From Salinisphaera sp. UBA1666 (GTDB lineage Bacteria; Pseudomonadota; Gammaproteobacteria; Nevskiales; Salinisphaeraceae), in assembly GCA_002320455.1 (NCBI GenBank), contig DCKU01000167.1:7950-28227 (forward strand): a DNA stretch of 20,278 nucleotides. Reading direction: 5' to 3'. Positions within the stretch are counted from its first letter, which is position 1, and each line of letters opens with the position of its first letter. Position numbers and translations under genes: made by a program. Below, piece after piece: positions 13,821-20,278 of the stretch. The notes under the pieces are model-generated. The model was not told the origin of the DNA and made no database searches. It saw only the letters and a program-made list of their open reading frames with translations.

Positions 13821-15164
13821 TCAACCGAGCCCGCCGCCGCCAATGAGCGGCACCAGCGTGCCGGCGATGAGCAGGATCAAGGCCCCGCCCAGTCTTGAAG
13901 AGATCTGGGCGAACGGCATCAACTGCATGCGATGGGCCGCCGACAGTACGGCGACGTCACCGGTACCGCCCATGTTGGCCATGCACAGCCCGGCGGTAAT
14001 GGCCGCTTCGATTGGGTAAAACCCCATTAATTTACCGACCAGCCCCGCACCGAGTGCCGCACCGGCGACGACCGCGAACACGATCAGGACATAGGTCACG
14101 CTCAGCGCATCGATAACCTGGCCGAGATCGGTATAGGCCACACCGATACCGAACAGCAGCGCCATGGTCCAGTTCTTGGCCACGAACTCGAACCACTGGG
14201 CGGCGGCGTCGCTGACCTGCCCGGGCACCACGCCTGCGATCTTCACCGCAGCTACGAGGATGATCATCAGCGCGTAGGGATGCAGCGGAATGACGCTGCC
14301 CAGGATCTCACCACCGACATAGAAGACCAAAGCAGCCACCAGGCCAACGCCCAGCTGATCGAGCGCGGGCTTTCGTTCCTCCGCGTCGATCGTCACACCG
14401 GGCATCATCTGGCCGTCGCCGGTCAGGCTCGGAATACGCTTGCCCAGGCCGTTGAGCAGACCGGCGATGATGATCGCAAAGACGTTACCCAGTGCCAGGG
14501 CCGGCACCAGAATCGAAATATAGTAGCTGGCCGGCTTGCCGAGCATCTGCTCGTAGATCTGGCTCATGGGAACGGCGCCGGCTCCCATACCGCCGCCCAT
14601 GATCGGCAGCGTGATGACCGTCACGGCCTCTGTGGGCGAGAATCCCAGCGCCGCGCCCACGATCATCGCCAGCAGACAGGCCATGATCACCGCGCTGATC
14701 AGCGGCAGCGCGAACCGTTTGCCGACCTTGACGAGAATCTCGGCGGGCATACCCAATATGCTGCCCGTGATCAACGCCGCGATATAGAAATTCAGGAACC
14801 CGCCGGTGGTCATGAACTCGGTCACGTTATCGATCACCGGCGTAGGCAGCCAGCCGAGATAGACGATCGCTGCCGCGCCGAAGATTGACAGAATCGCGCC
14901 GCCGCCGAGATAGGTGCGCACGATCGGCAGGCGATCGCCGATATAGCCCAGGCCCTCGCCGAGCAGCATGATCACGAGAAACGCGCCGATCATGCCGCTC
15001 GGTAAAGTACCGGTCGCGGTGGCCAGCACGAGGATCGCAAGTGCGACGACGAAAACCGGCAACGGCATGAAGAAGATCGTCGGTCCCACGTTCAGTAGGC
15101 TCGAGACGCCGGTGGATGCATCTTGCGCGTCTTTGCTCTGGGATAGTTCGCTCATGACAGGCAT
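13821..15164 (-). CDS. 2-hydroxycarboxylate transporter (2HCT/CitS family)
   Basis: A 447-residue membrane protein with about 11 hydrophobic segments. The two re-entrant-loop signatures of the 2HCT family are plain: PIMGGGMGAGAVPMS (residues 188-201) and CMANMGGTGDVAVLSAAHRM (394-413). LMPFAQISSRLGGA follows, giving Arg412 and Arg424 at the positions where the family binds substrate carboxylates. It likely imports citrate, malate or a related 2-hydroxycarboxylate with Na+ or H+; the exact substrate cannot be read. The ATG 15162-15164 and ATG 15153-15155 both follow a GAGAGAGA stretch; I use the first, and the second would give 444 residues. It is divergent from a CitA/CitB-like pair, which probably regulates it. 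Confidence 0.93.
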   Translation of the reverse strand: MPVMSELSQSKDAQDASTGVSSLLNVGPTIFFMPLPVFVVALAILVLATATGTLPSGMIGAFLVIMLLGEGLGYIGDRLPIVRTYLGGGAILSIFGAAAIVYLGWLPTPVIDNVTEFMTTGGFLNFYIAALITGSILGMPAEILVKVGKRFALPLISAVIMACLLAMIVGAALGFSPTEAVTVITLPIMGGGMGAGAVPMSQIYEQMLGKPASYYISILVPALALGNVFAIIIAGLLNGLGKRIPSLTGDGQMMPGVTIDAEERKPALDQLGVGLVAALVFYVGGEILGSVIPLHPYALMIILVAAVKIAGVVPGQVSDAAAQWFEFVAKNWTMALLFGIGVAYTDLGQVIDALSVTYVLIVFAVVAGAALGAGLVGKLMGFYPIEAAITAGLCMANMGGTGDVAVLSAAHRMQLMPFAQISSRLGGALILLIAGTLVPLIGGGGLG

Positions 15165-15327
15165 TCTCTCTCTGGGCGGGCGCAGGAAACGCGACGCACG
15201 CCATCGCGTGGCGTGCGTCGATTCGTACCATCGTCCATGCTTTATCCGGGCGCGCGTAGTCAAAAAACGCTTTTGTAATTAAATAAACCGGAATAACGCG
15301 CATCTCACGCGCGTAATCGGTCTGAAA
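15165..15327. promoter_or_regulatory. Divergent control region between 2HCT transporter and sensor kinase
   Basis: This 163-nt region must hold promoters for both directions. Around 15266-15296 it is A/T-rich (TTTTGTAATTAAATAAACC), unlike the rest of the window; A/T-rich sites are typical of CitB/DcuR-family regulators, so this is the best operator candidate (inference). A 6-bp inverted repeat, ACGCGC (15296-15301) / GCGCGT (15309-15314), lies 14-32 nt before the kinase ATG. On the minus strand TTGACT appears at 15262-15257 as a possible -35, but I could not pair it with a good -10. Confidence 0.5.
15192..15220. repeat. Perfect 11-bp inverted repeat in 2HCT transporter leader
   Basis: CGACGCACGCC (15192-15202) and GGCGTGCGTCG (15210-15220) are exact reverse complements with a 7-nt ATCGCGT loop. 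On the minus strand the hairpin ends 27 nt before the transporter ATG, just ahead of its ribosome site. There is no T-run after it, so it is not a simple terminator. Confidence 0.8.
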
Positions 15328-16956
15328 ATGACACCTTGGTCGTACGACAACCCGCCTGCTCCGTCCACGCGTCGTCGCCGCATGCGCTTGGCGAGCATGA
15401 CCGCGATCTGGGCGGTGAGCATGGTCGCCGTCACGTTGGTGCTCGCCTGGGCGATGTTCAGTTATCAGCTCTGGCAGGGCATCGAGCGTGCCGAATCCAA
15501 GCGGGTGATCAACGTGGCCTCGGCCGTCGCTCAGTGGCCGGCCGTGATCGACGGCGTTGCCAAGCCGCGCCCCTACGCGCCGAACAGCGCGTTGCAACAT
15601 CGAATCGAGGCGCTGCGTAAGACCGCAGGTCTGGATTTTATCGTGGTGATGAACGCCGGGGCCATCCGTCTGACGCATCCGATCCCCGAACGTATCAATC
15701 GTCATTTTCGTGGCGATGATGAACACGCCGCGCTTGCCGGGGCCACTTACAGCTCTATCGCTCTTGGCACCCTCGGTCGAAGCGTGCGCGGTTTCTCACC
15801 GGTCGTCGATGACGCCGGGCGCGTCGTCGGCGCGGTGTCGGTGGGCGTGCGCCTGACTATCCTCGCGCCCCTGTATGCAAGCTCTCGTGCCACGCTACTG
15901 GAGGGCCTGTTACTGATCGCCTGCATCGGGATCGCGGGCGCCTGGGGGCTGGCCCGGCGTATCAAAGCACAGCTTCGCGCCATGGAACCGGCCGATATCG
16001 CCGCACTTGCTGCCGAACATCAAGCGGTCCTAGATAGCCTTCAGGAAGGCGTGATCGTGATCGGCATGGACCAGCGTCTTCGCTTGATCAATCCCGCGGC
16101 TCGTCGTCTGCTCGCGGCGAGCTCACAGCCTATGCCCGAGCTGGGTGATCGATTGGCCAACCCCCTGCTCGGCGACGACGACGATACGGGCGTCGATCGA
16201 CCGCTGGCGATCGCCGGGCGCTCTTTTCGCGGCAATCTCCGCATGATTGGGCCGATCAACGCCCCCTCGGGCGCGGTTCTGTCATTTCGCGATACCGAAG
16301 AGCTTGAGCGCCTCGGAGAAGAACTCACGGGTGTGCGGCGCTATGCCGACGCACTGCGCGCTGACCGTCACGAAACCAACAACCAGTGGCACGCCGTTCT
16401 GGGCTTGGCTGAACTCGGCGATACTGATGCGATCAAGCAGTTCGTTGCCGAGCTCACCGAGGTGCGCGCCGCCGCGATTTATCACATCGCCGGTGATATC
16501 GCGGATCCGGTGCTGGGCGGCTTTCTGATGGCCAAACAGGCCGAGGCGCGCGAAGCCGGTGTTGTGCTGGCGGTCGAAGTCGAGCGGCGGATCCCCCTCG
16601 CCACGGCCTCACGCGATGTACATGCCGCGATCGCCGTGCTCGGCAACCTCATTGATAACGCGCTGGAAGCCTTGGCGCTGGCGGACGACACCTGCGATGC
16701 CCGCGTGGATCTATCGCTGACCTGGGAAGCCGACCGGTTGATGATGTCGGTGAGTGATAACGGCCCCGGCATGACCGATACACAGCTCGAATCTGCCGTG
16801 ACACTGGGGTTTTCGACACGTGGCGATGATCGCGGTCTGGGTCTGGCCCTCATTACCCAGCGTCTGGCCGAAGCTGGTGAAGACTTGAAGATTTACTCGA
16901 CGCCCGGCGTGGGTACGCTGGTCGAGGCGGGCCTCGTCTTCCGAGCGGCCTTATGA
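15328..16956 (+). CDS. CitA/DcuS-family sensor histidine kinase
   Basis: A 542-residue membrane sensor. It has a basic N-terminus, TM1 about 22-46, a periplasmic CitA-type PAS/sCache domain (47-183: LDFIVVMNAGAIRLTHPIPERI, FRGDDEHAALAGATYSS, LGRSVRGFSPVVDDAGRVVGAVSVGV), TM2 about 187-207, a cytoplasmic PAS (about 225-325), a SpoOB-type phosphotransfer helix and an HATPase. The phospho-acceptor is His348 in LRADRHETNNQWHAVLGL; the usual Phe two residues after the His is Thr350 here. ATPase boxes are LGNLIDNALEAL (438-449), SDNGPGM (476-482) and GFSTRGDDRGLGLALI. It would sense an external di- or tricarboxylate and phosphorylate the regulator whose gene overlaps its stop by 4 nt. It is divergent from the 2HCT transporter. 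The start lacks a strong ribosome site. Confidence 0.92.
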   Translation: MTPWSYDNPPAPSTRRRRMRLASMTAIWAVSMVAVTLVLAWAMFSYQLWQGIERAESKRVINVASAVAQWPAVIDGVAKPRPYAPNSALQHRIEALRKTAGLDFIVVMNAGAIRLTHPIPERINRHFRGDDEHAALAGATYSSIALGTLGRSVRGFSPVVDDAGRVVGAVSVGVRLTILAPLYASSRATLLEGLLLIACIGIAGAWGLARRIKAQLRAMEPADIAALAAEHQAVLDSLQEGVIVIGMDQRLRLINPAARRLLAASSQPMPELGDRLANPLLGDDDDTGVDRPLAIAGRSFRGNLRMIGPINAPSGAVLSFRDTEELERLGEELTGVRRYADALRADRHETNNQWHAVLGLAELGDTDAIKQFVAELTEVRAAAIYHIAGDIADPVLGGFLMAKQAEAREAGVVLAVEVERRIPLATASRDVHAAIAVLGNLIDNALEALALADDTCDARVDLSLTWEADRLMMSVSDNGPGMTDTQLESAVTLGFSTRGDDRGLGLALITQRLAEAGEDLKIYSTPGVGTLVEAGLVFRAAL

Positions 16957-17678
16957 ACGTACTGATCGTCGAAGACGATCCGTTGATCGCACGGATCAAC
17001 GCCGGCTATCTGGCGCGCGTGGCCGACTGCACGCTGGTGGGCCAGTGTCAGGACGTTGTAAGCGCGCACGGTGTGCTTGCGCGCGAAAGCGTCGATTTAG
17101 TGCTGCTGGATATCTACCTCGGCCGTCGGACAGGGCTGGATCTTGCCGAATGGCTCGGCGTGCATCGTCCAGATACGTCGATCATCTTGTTAACGGCAGC
17201 CAGCGAAACAGACACAGTACGCCGCGCGCATCGTTTGGGCATCGACGACTACCTGGTCAAGCCGTTTACGGCCGAGCGTTTCGTCGAGGCCGTCGTCGCC
17301 TGCCGGCAACGCCGACGCACCCTGGCCGAACACGAGCACGCGCTGGATCAACATGCGCTGGATTTGGTGTTTCGTGCCGCGCCACGGGATTTATCCGGGG
17401 CCGGTACGCTTCCGAAGGGAATTGCCGGCAATACGCTGGTCCACGTGATCGACGCCATTACCCGAGCCGATGGCCAGCCGTCGACGGAAGAGATCGCTGA
17501 GCATAGCGGTCTATCTCGTGTATCGGCACGCAAGTATCTGCGCTTTCTGGTGGAACAACAGGCACTCGCCGAAACGCTGGATTACGGCTCGTCCGGTCGG
17601 CCCTCGTTTCGCTATCGCTTAATCGATAACGCGGCTCTCAAGAGCTTGTATCGTCGCGGAGAAACATCCAGCCGTTGA
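16953..17678 (+). CDS. CitB/DcuR-family response regulator
   Basis: A 241-residue regulator with its ATG inside the kinase stop (ATGA), so translation is coupled. The receiver is complete: Glu7-Asp8-Asp9, phospho-acceptor Asp53 (LLDIYLG), Thr81 (ILLTA) and Lys103 (YLVKPF). A linker (115-150) leads to a C-terminal helix-turn-helix (PSTEEIAEHSGLSRVSARKYLRFLVEQ, about 176-202) and GRPSFRYRL, the standard CitB/DcuR/DpiA output domain. It probably activates the divergent 2HCT transporter when the substrate is sensed. It is followed by the hairpin at 17689-17714, then tRNA-Leu on the other strand. Confidence 0.94.
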   Translation: MNVLIVEDDPLIARINAGYLARVADCTLVGQCQDVVSAHGVLARESVDLVLLDIYLGRRTGLDLAEWLGVHRPDTSIILLTAASETDTVRRAHRLGIDDYLVKPFTAERFVEAVVACRQRRRTLAEHEHALDQHALDLVFRAAPRDLSGAGTLPKGIAGNTLVHVIDAITRADGQPSTEEIAEHSGLSRVSARKYLRFLVEQQALAETLDYGSSGRPSFRYRLIDNAALKSLYRRGETSSR

Positions 17679-17688
17679 TAACGCGCAT

Positions 17689-17714
17689 AAAAAAGCCCCT
17701 TTTACAGGGGCTTT
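17689..17714 (-). terminator. Intrinsic terminator, best fit to tRNA-Leu on the minus strand
   Basis: AAAGCCCCT (17692-17700) and AGGGGCTTT (17706-17714) form a 9-bp stem with loop TTTAC. On the minus strand the stem is followed by six Ts (17694-17689), 9 nt past the tRNA 3' end. On the plus strand only three Ts follow, so it would be a weaker stop for the CitB-like gene. Confidence 0.85.
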
Positions 17715-17722
17715 GTCGCGTC

Positions 17723-17809
17723 TGGTGCCGCCGGAGGGATTTGAACCCCCACGGCCTCACGGCCACTAGGACCTAAACCTAGCGTGTCTACCAATTCCAC
17801 CACGGCGGC
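17723..17809 (-). tRNA. tRNA-Leu(UAG)
   Basis: An 87-nt class II tRNA. The acceptor GCCGCCG (5' end at 17809) pairs with CGGCGGC, followed by discriminator A and an encoded CCA (17725-17723). The D arm contains TTGGTAGACAC. The anticodon stem CTAGG/CCTAG encloses loop TTTAGGT, giving anticodon UAG (17775-17773). A long variable arm (TGGCCGTGAGGCCGTG) and a T arm with GGTTCAAATCC confirm leucine type. It lies 59 nt downstream of the acetolactate synthase stop on the same strand. Confidence 0.97.
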
Positions 17810-17818
17810 GCGTCGCGC

Positions 17819-17824
17819 ATCATA
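17819..17824 (-). promoter_or_regulatory. Possible -10 element for tRNA-Leu
   Basis: TATGAT on the minus strand (17824-17819) matches TATAAT in five of six bases and ends 9 nt before the tRNA 5' end, so transcription would start within a few bases of the mature end. No good -35 is seen at 17 nt spacing (TGGGCG-like), so this is tentative. Confidence 0.4.
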
Positions 17825-17868
17825 CGTCATCGCTGGCGCCACGCCCAGTGGTCACCCGCAGATTGCAC

Positions 17869-19515
17869 TCAGCCCTCGAGCACGTCGGTCGGCACATGAT
17901 GCTCAACGTCCAGCTCGGTGTTGGCACTATAGTCGATCACGCAGTCGACGAGCACGACACCGCCCATTTCGTAGGCTTGCTCGAGTATTTCAGAGAGGTT
18001 GTTGTCGGCGGTGTGTCGCAGCCCCTTGGCGCCGTAAGCCTCGGCGTAGGCGACGAAGTCCGGGTTACCGAAATCCATGCCGAAGTCCGGCAGGTCGTCG
18101 CCGGCCTGTTTCCAGCGAATGAAACCGTAGCCGTCGTCACGCAGCAACAGGATGACCAGATCCAGGCCAAGCCGGACGGCCGTCTCCAGATCCTGGCTGT
18201 TCATCATGAAGCCGCCGTCGCCACAGATCGCCATCACCCGCTGGTCCGGATGGACCATCTTGGCGGCCATGGCCGCGGCCAGCCCGGCGCCCATGCTGGC
18301 CAGCGCGTTATCCAGCAGCACCGTGTTATTGGCGTAGGCCGGATACATCCGCGCAAACCAGATCTTATAGATGCCGTTATCCAGGCTGATAATGTCTTCA
18401 CGACCCATCACGCCGCGTACCTGCTGCACGATGCGCTGCGGCGTTGGCGGAAAGCTGTAGGCCGACTCCGACACGTGCAGTTTTTCGGCCACATAGTCGT
18501 GCAAGCGCGTCATGCGCGGATCGTCAAAGCGTACGTCGTGCAGGCGCTGCGACAAGGCCTTGAGCGTGTTGGATATATCGCCGATAACCTCGTGCGACGG
18601 GCTGTAGTATTCGTCCGGCTCGGCAGGCACGAAATCGATATGAATGATTTCCTTGTCTTTATCGCCATTCCAAACAGAGGGCGGGTATTCCACCACGTCG
18701 TAGCCCACCGTTAGCACGAGATCGGCTTCGTCGATCGCCGTATGGACGTAGTCGTGCTTGTGGATGCCCATCGCGAACAGGCTCGGTGGATGGTCGTCGG
18801 CCACCACGCCCTTGCCCATCTGCGTGCCGATCGCATACAGGCCGGTGCCCTCGCACAGCGCGGTCAGTTGGGTGGTAATACGCTTGCGGTTGGCGCCCGC
18901 CGAATACACGATGACCGGCTGACGGGCGCCGCGGATCATGTCCGCGGCGACATCGAGTGCCTGTTCGTCAGCGTTGGGCCGGCGTAGCCGGTGTCGGCGC
19001 TGTGGCACGCTGGGTTCGATGCTCTCGCCGGCGATATCTTCGGGCAGCTCCAGATGCACGGCCCCCGGGCGCTCGGCCTCGGCCACCTTGAACGCGTGGC
19101 GGATACTGCGCGGAATCACCCCGCTGTCGGCCAGCGAGCTGTTCCACTTGGTCACCGGCTGGAAGGTGTCTACCACGTCAATCAGCTGGAATTTGCCCTG
19201 GCGGTTGTCACGCAGTGCTTTCTGACCGGTGATGGCCAGCAGCGGCATGCCACCGAGCTGTGCATAGGCGACGCCGGTCATCAGGTTCGTCGCCCCGGGC
19301 CCCAGCGTGGACAGACAGACGCCGGCCCGACCGGTCAGCCGGCCATACGTAGCCGCCATGAACGCGGCGTGCTGCTCGTGACGCGTGACCACAAGCTGGA
19401 TGGAACTGGTGCGCAGGGATTCGACCAGATCGAGATTCTCTTCGCCGGGCACACCGAAGACATACTCGACGCCCTCTTCCTCGAGGCATTTGACGAACAA
19501 ATCAGAAGCTTTCAC
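17869..19515 (-). CDS. Acetolactate synthase-like thiamine diphosphate enzyme
   Basis: A 548-residue TPP-dependent enzyme resembling catabolic acetolactate synthase (AlsS): two pyruvate to acetolactate plus CO2. The start is GTG 19513-19515, because AGGA lies 9 nt upstream and homology begins at once (KASDLFVKCLEEEGVEYVFGVPGEENLDL). Seen: catalytic Glu47 in VTRHEQHAAFMA, STLGPGATNLMTGVAYA, GQFQ-like QGKFQLIDVV, a central domain (about 185-330), and the C-terminal TPP/metal motif GDGGFMMN (432-439) to RDDGYGFIRWKQ (459-470). At the metal-ligand position usually held by Asn there is Asp (Asp460-Asp461). No regulatory small subunit gene adjoins, which fits a catabolic rather than branched-chain biosynthetic enzyme. 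A related carboligase such as glyoxylate- or sulfoacetaldehyde-type is less likely. Confidence 0.87.
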   Translation of the reverse strand: MKASDLFVKCLEEEGVEYVFGVPGEENLDLVESLRTSSIQLVVTRHEQHAAFMAATYGRLTGRAGVCLSTLGPGATNLMTGVAYAQLGGMPLLAITGQKALRDNRQGKFQLIDVVDTFQPVTKWNSSLADSGVIPRSIRHAFKVAEAERPGAVHLELPEDIAGESIEPSVPQRRHRLRRPNADEQALDVAADMIRGARQPVIVYSAGANRKRITTQLTALCEGTGLYAIGTQMGKGVVADDHPPSLFAMGIHKHDYVHTAIDEADLVLTVGYDVVEYPPSVWNGDKDKEIIHIDFVPAEPDEYYSPSHEVIGDISNTLKALSQRLHDVRFDDPRMTRLHDYVAEKLHVSESAYSFPPTPQRIVQQVRGVMGREDIISLDNGIYKIWFARMYPAYANNTVLLDNALASMGAGLAAAMAAKMVHPDQRVMAICGDGGFMMNSQDLETAVRLGLDLVILLLRDDGYGFIRWKQAGDDLPDFGMDFGNPDFVAYAEAYGAKGLRHTADNNLSEILEQAYEMGGVVLVDCVIDYSANTELDVEHHVPTDVLEG

Positions 19516-19644
19516 GGATGCGGGTCCTGCTTGGGTCGTTATGCCTACGAGTGTAGAGCATTGAGTCCACGCCTTGTCGGCGCTTGCCCATGAAGACGCG
19601 TCAGGCATCATAGGGATACGCTTTGACTCATCACTAGGTTTTTC

Positions 19645-20166
19645 ATGGCTTTCAATACCGAGAATGCACCTGGCGTGCACACCGAGGCCCCGAGCGAGAC
19701 CGCCGGTTTCGTGTTTAACCATACGATGCTCCGTGTCGTGGACCCGGAAAAATCGCTGGCGTTCTATACCAAGGTCTTTGGCATGCGGCTGCTGCGGCAG
19801 AAAGAAAACCCCGATGCTCAGTTCACGCTATATTTCTTGGCGCGCACTGACGGCTACGACGTGCCGGATGACGAGGCTGAACGCGCGAAGTTCATGGGCC
19901 GCATTCCCGCTGTACTCGAGCTGACCCACAACTGGGGCACCGAAACCGATCCGAATGCGGCTTATCACAACGGCAACGATGAGCCGCAAGGCTTCGGCCA
20001 CATCTGTTTCACCGTGCCCAACCTGGCCGCGGCCTGTGAGTGGATGGACGCCAACGACGTCACATTCCAGAAGCGACCGGAGGACGGCCGCATGAGCAAC
20101 ATCGCTTTTGTGAAAGATCCCGACGGCTACTGGATCGAGCTCGTCGAGCACGCCGGTAACGGCTGA
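19645..20166 (+). CDS. gloA: Lactoylglutathione lyase (glyoxalase I), long form
   Basis: A 173-residue protein that isomerises the methylglyoxal-glutathione hemithioacetal to S-lactoylglutathione in the cytoplasm. Metal ligands are visible in order: His26 (FNHTMLRV), Glu92 (VLELTHNWGTE), His119 (GFGHICFTV) and Glu165 (YWIELVE). Signatures FYTKVFGMRLLR and FVKDPDGYWIEL are typical. The length and the insertion around residues 68-88 (DGYDVPDDEAERAKFMGRIP) match the longer, Zn-type form found in Pseudomonas and eukaryotes rather than the 135-residue Ni-type of E. coli; metal preference is inferred from that. AGG lies 8 nt before the ATG. A weak promoter, TTGCCC 19584-19589 with CATCAT 19606-19611, is possible in the 129-nt gap shared with the divergent acetolactate synthase. 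Confidence 0.95.
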   Translation: MAFNTENAPGVHTEAPSETAGFVFNHTMLRVVDPEKSLAFYTKVFGMRLLRQKENPDAQFTLYFLARTDGYDVPDDEAERAKFMGRIPAVLELTHNWGTETDPNAAYHNGNDEPQGFGHICFTVPNLAAACEWMDANDVTFQKRPEDGRMSNIAFVKDPDGYWIELVEHAGNG

Positions 20167-20179
20167 TCGTACCGGCACC

Positions 20180-20211
20180 GCGGTTGCGCTCGAAAAAATC
20201 GGCGCAACCGC
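20180..20211. repeat. Perfect 10-bp inverted repeat after gloA
   Basis: GCGGTTGCGC (20180-20189) and GCGCAACCGC (20202-20211) are exact reverse complements around a 12-nt, A-rich loop in which CGA and TCG could pair further. It begins 14 nt after the gloA stop. No T-run follows, so it may be a mRNA-end hairpin or a weak terminator, and its right arm touches the proposed tRNA-Lys -35. Confidence 0.75.
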
Positions 20212-20239
20212 TGGCAATTCCTGCCATTTCCGGTATTAT
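20211..20239 (+). promoter_or_regulatory. Sigma-70-type promoter for tRNA-Lys
   Basis: CTGGCA (20211-20216) and TATTAT (20234-20239) are separated by 17 nt and match the consensus hexamers in four and five positions. The -10 ends 13 nt before the tRNA, leaving a short leader. The stretch between -10 and tRNA is GC-rich (CGCGCTCTC), as in stringently controlled stable-RNA promoters. Confidence 0.6.
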
Positions 20240-20252
20240 ACGCGCTCTCTCG

Positions 20253-20278
20253 GGGTCGTTAGCTCAGTTGGTAGAGCA
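20253..20278 (+). tRNA. tRNA-Lys, 5' part only (cut by window edge)
   Basis: GGGTCGTTAGCTCAGTTGGT and the next six bases (AGAGCA) give acceptor 5' strand GGGTCGT, the TA linker and a complete D arm (GCTC...GAGC). From memory this 26-nt stretch matches the start of E. coli tRNA-Lys(UUU). The anticodon is beyond the edge, so the identity rests on that match. Confidence 0.8.

Noticed and set aside
17833..17841. The palindrome TGGCGCCA between the acetolactate synthase and tRNA-Leu as a regulatory site.
   Set aside because: An 8-bp GC-rich palindrome is expected by chance in this composition, and no half-site spacing or repeat supports it.
17848..18714. A 288-codon plus-strand open frame opposite the acetolactate synthase.
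   Set aside because: It is antisense to a gene with complete TPP motifs and overlaps the tRNA-proximal region without any start signal.
19516..19722. A longer N-terminus for the acetolactate synthase, reaching up to 19722.
   Set aside because: It would overlap the gloA start, the added residues resemble no TPP enzyme, and AGGA is well spaced before GTG 19515.

Overview
The window is GC-rich (roughly 60-65% G+C by eye) and looks like chromosome from a gammaproteobacterium. The partial tRNA-Lys at the right edge matches, as far as I remember it, the 5' end of the Escherichia coli gene. The other genes (purEK, 2HCT transporter with CitAB-type regulators, long-form glyoxalase I, PaoABC-type oxidoreductase) fit that class. 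A halotolerant lineage such as Salinisphaera is possible, but this is inference. Genes are densely packed and mostly intact. I see no insertion sequence, prophage, CRISPR array or integrase.

Layout. (1) Positions 1-6388, minus strand, read right to left: a MATE exporter, a PD-(D/E)XK-like predicted nuclease overlapping it by 4 nt, a LemA lipoprotein, two TPM-domain membrane proteins, purE and purK (4-nt overlap), and a secreted DUF5666-like protein cut by the left edge. (2) Positions 6486-8775, plus strand: a Gph-like HAD phosphatase, an XdhC-family molybdenum-cofactor chaperone and a MocA-like cytidylyltransferase, tightly packed. (3) Positions 8963-12853, plus strand: the three subunits of a PaoABC-type periplasmic aldehyde oxidoreductase (Tat-targeted 2Fe-2S subunit, FAD/4Fe-4S subunit, molybdenum subunit), closed by an intrinsic terminator. 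(4) Positions 13063-13755: an orphan OmpR-type regulator with a degenerate receiver. (5) Positions 13821-17678: a 2-hydroxycarboxylate (citrate/malate-type) transporter divergent from a CitA/CitB-like two-component pair. (6) Positions 17723-20278: tRNA-Leu(UAG), an AlsS-like acetolactate synthase (minus strand), a divergent glyoxalase I, and the first 26 bases of tRNA-Lys.

How the genes work together. The clearest functional unit is 7199-12853: MocA would make molybdopterin cytosine dinucleotide, the XdhC-like protein would handle and insert it, and PaoABC would be the client enzyme, exported through the Tat signal on PaoA. The CitAB pair next to the transporter is a classic sense-and-import arrangement for a di- or tricarboxylate. 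The acetolactate synthase and glyoxalase both touch pyruvate/methylglyoxal chemistry but are divergent and need not be linked. The best candidates for something undescribed are the PD-(D/E)XK-like protein coupled to the MATE exporter, the degenerate-receiver regulator, and the hairpin-bearing leader of the 2HCT transporter.
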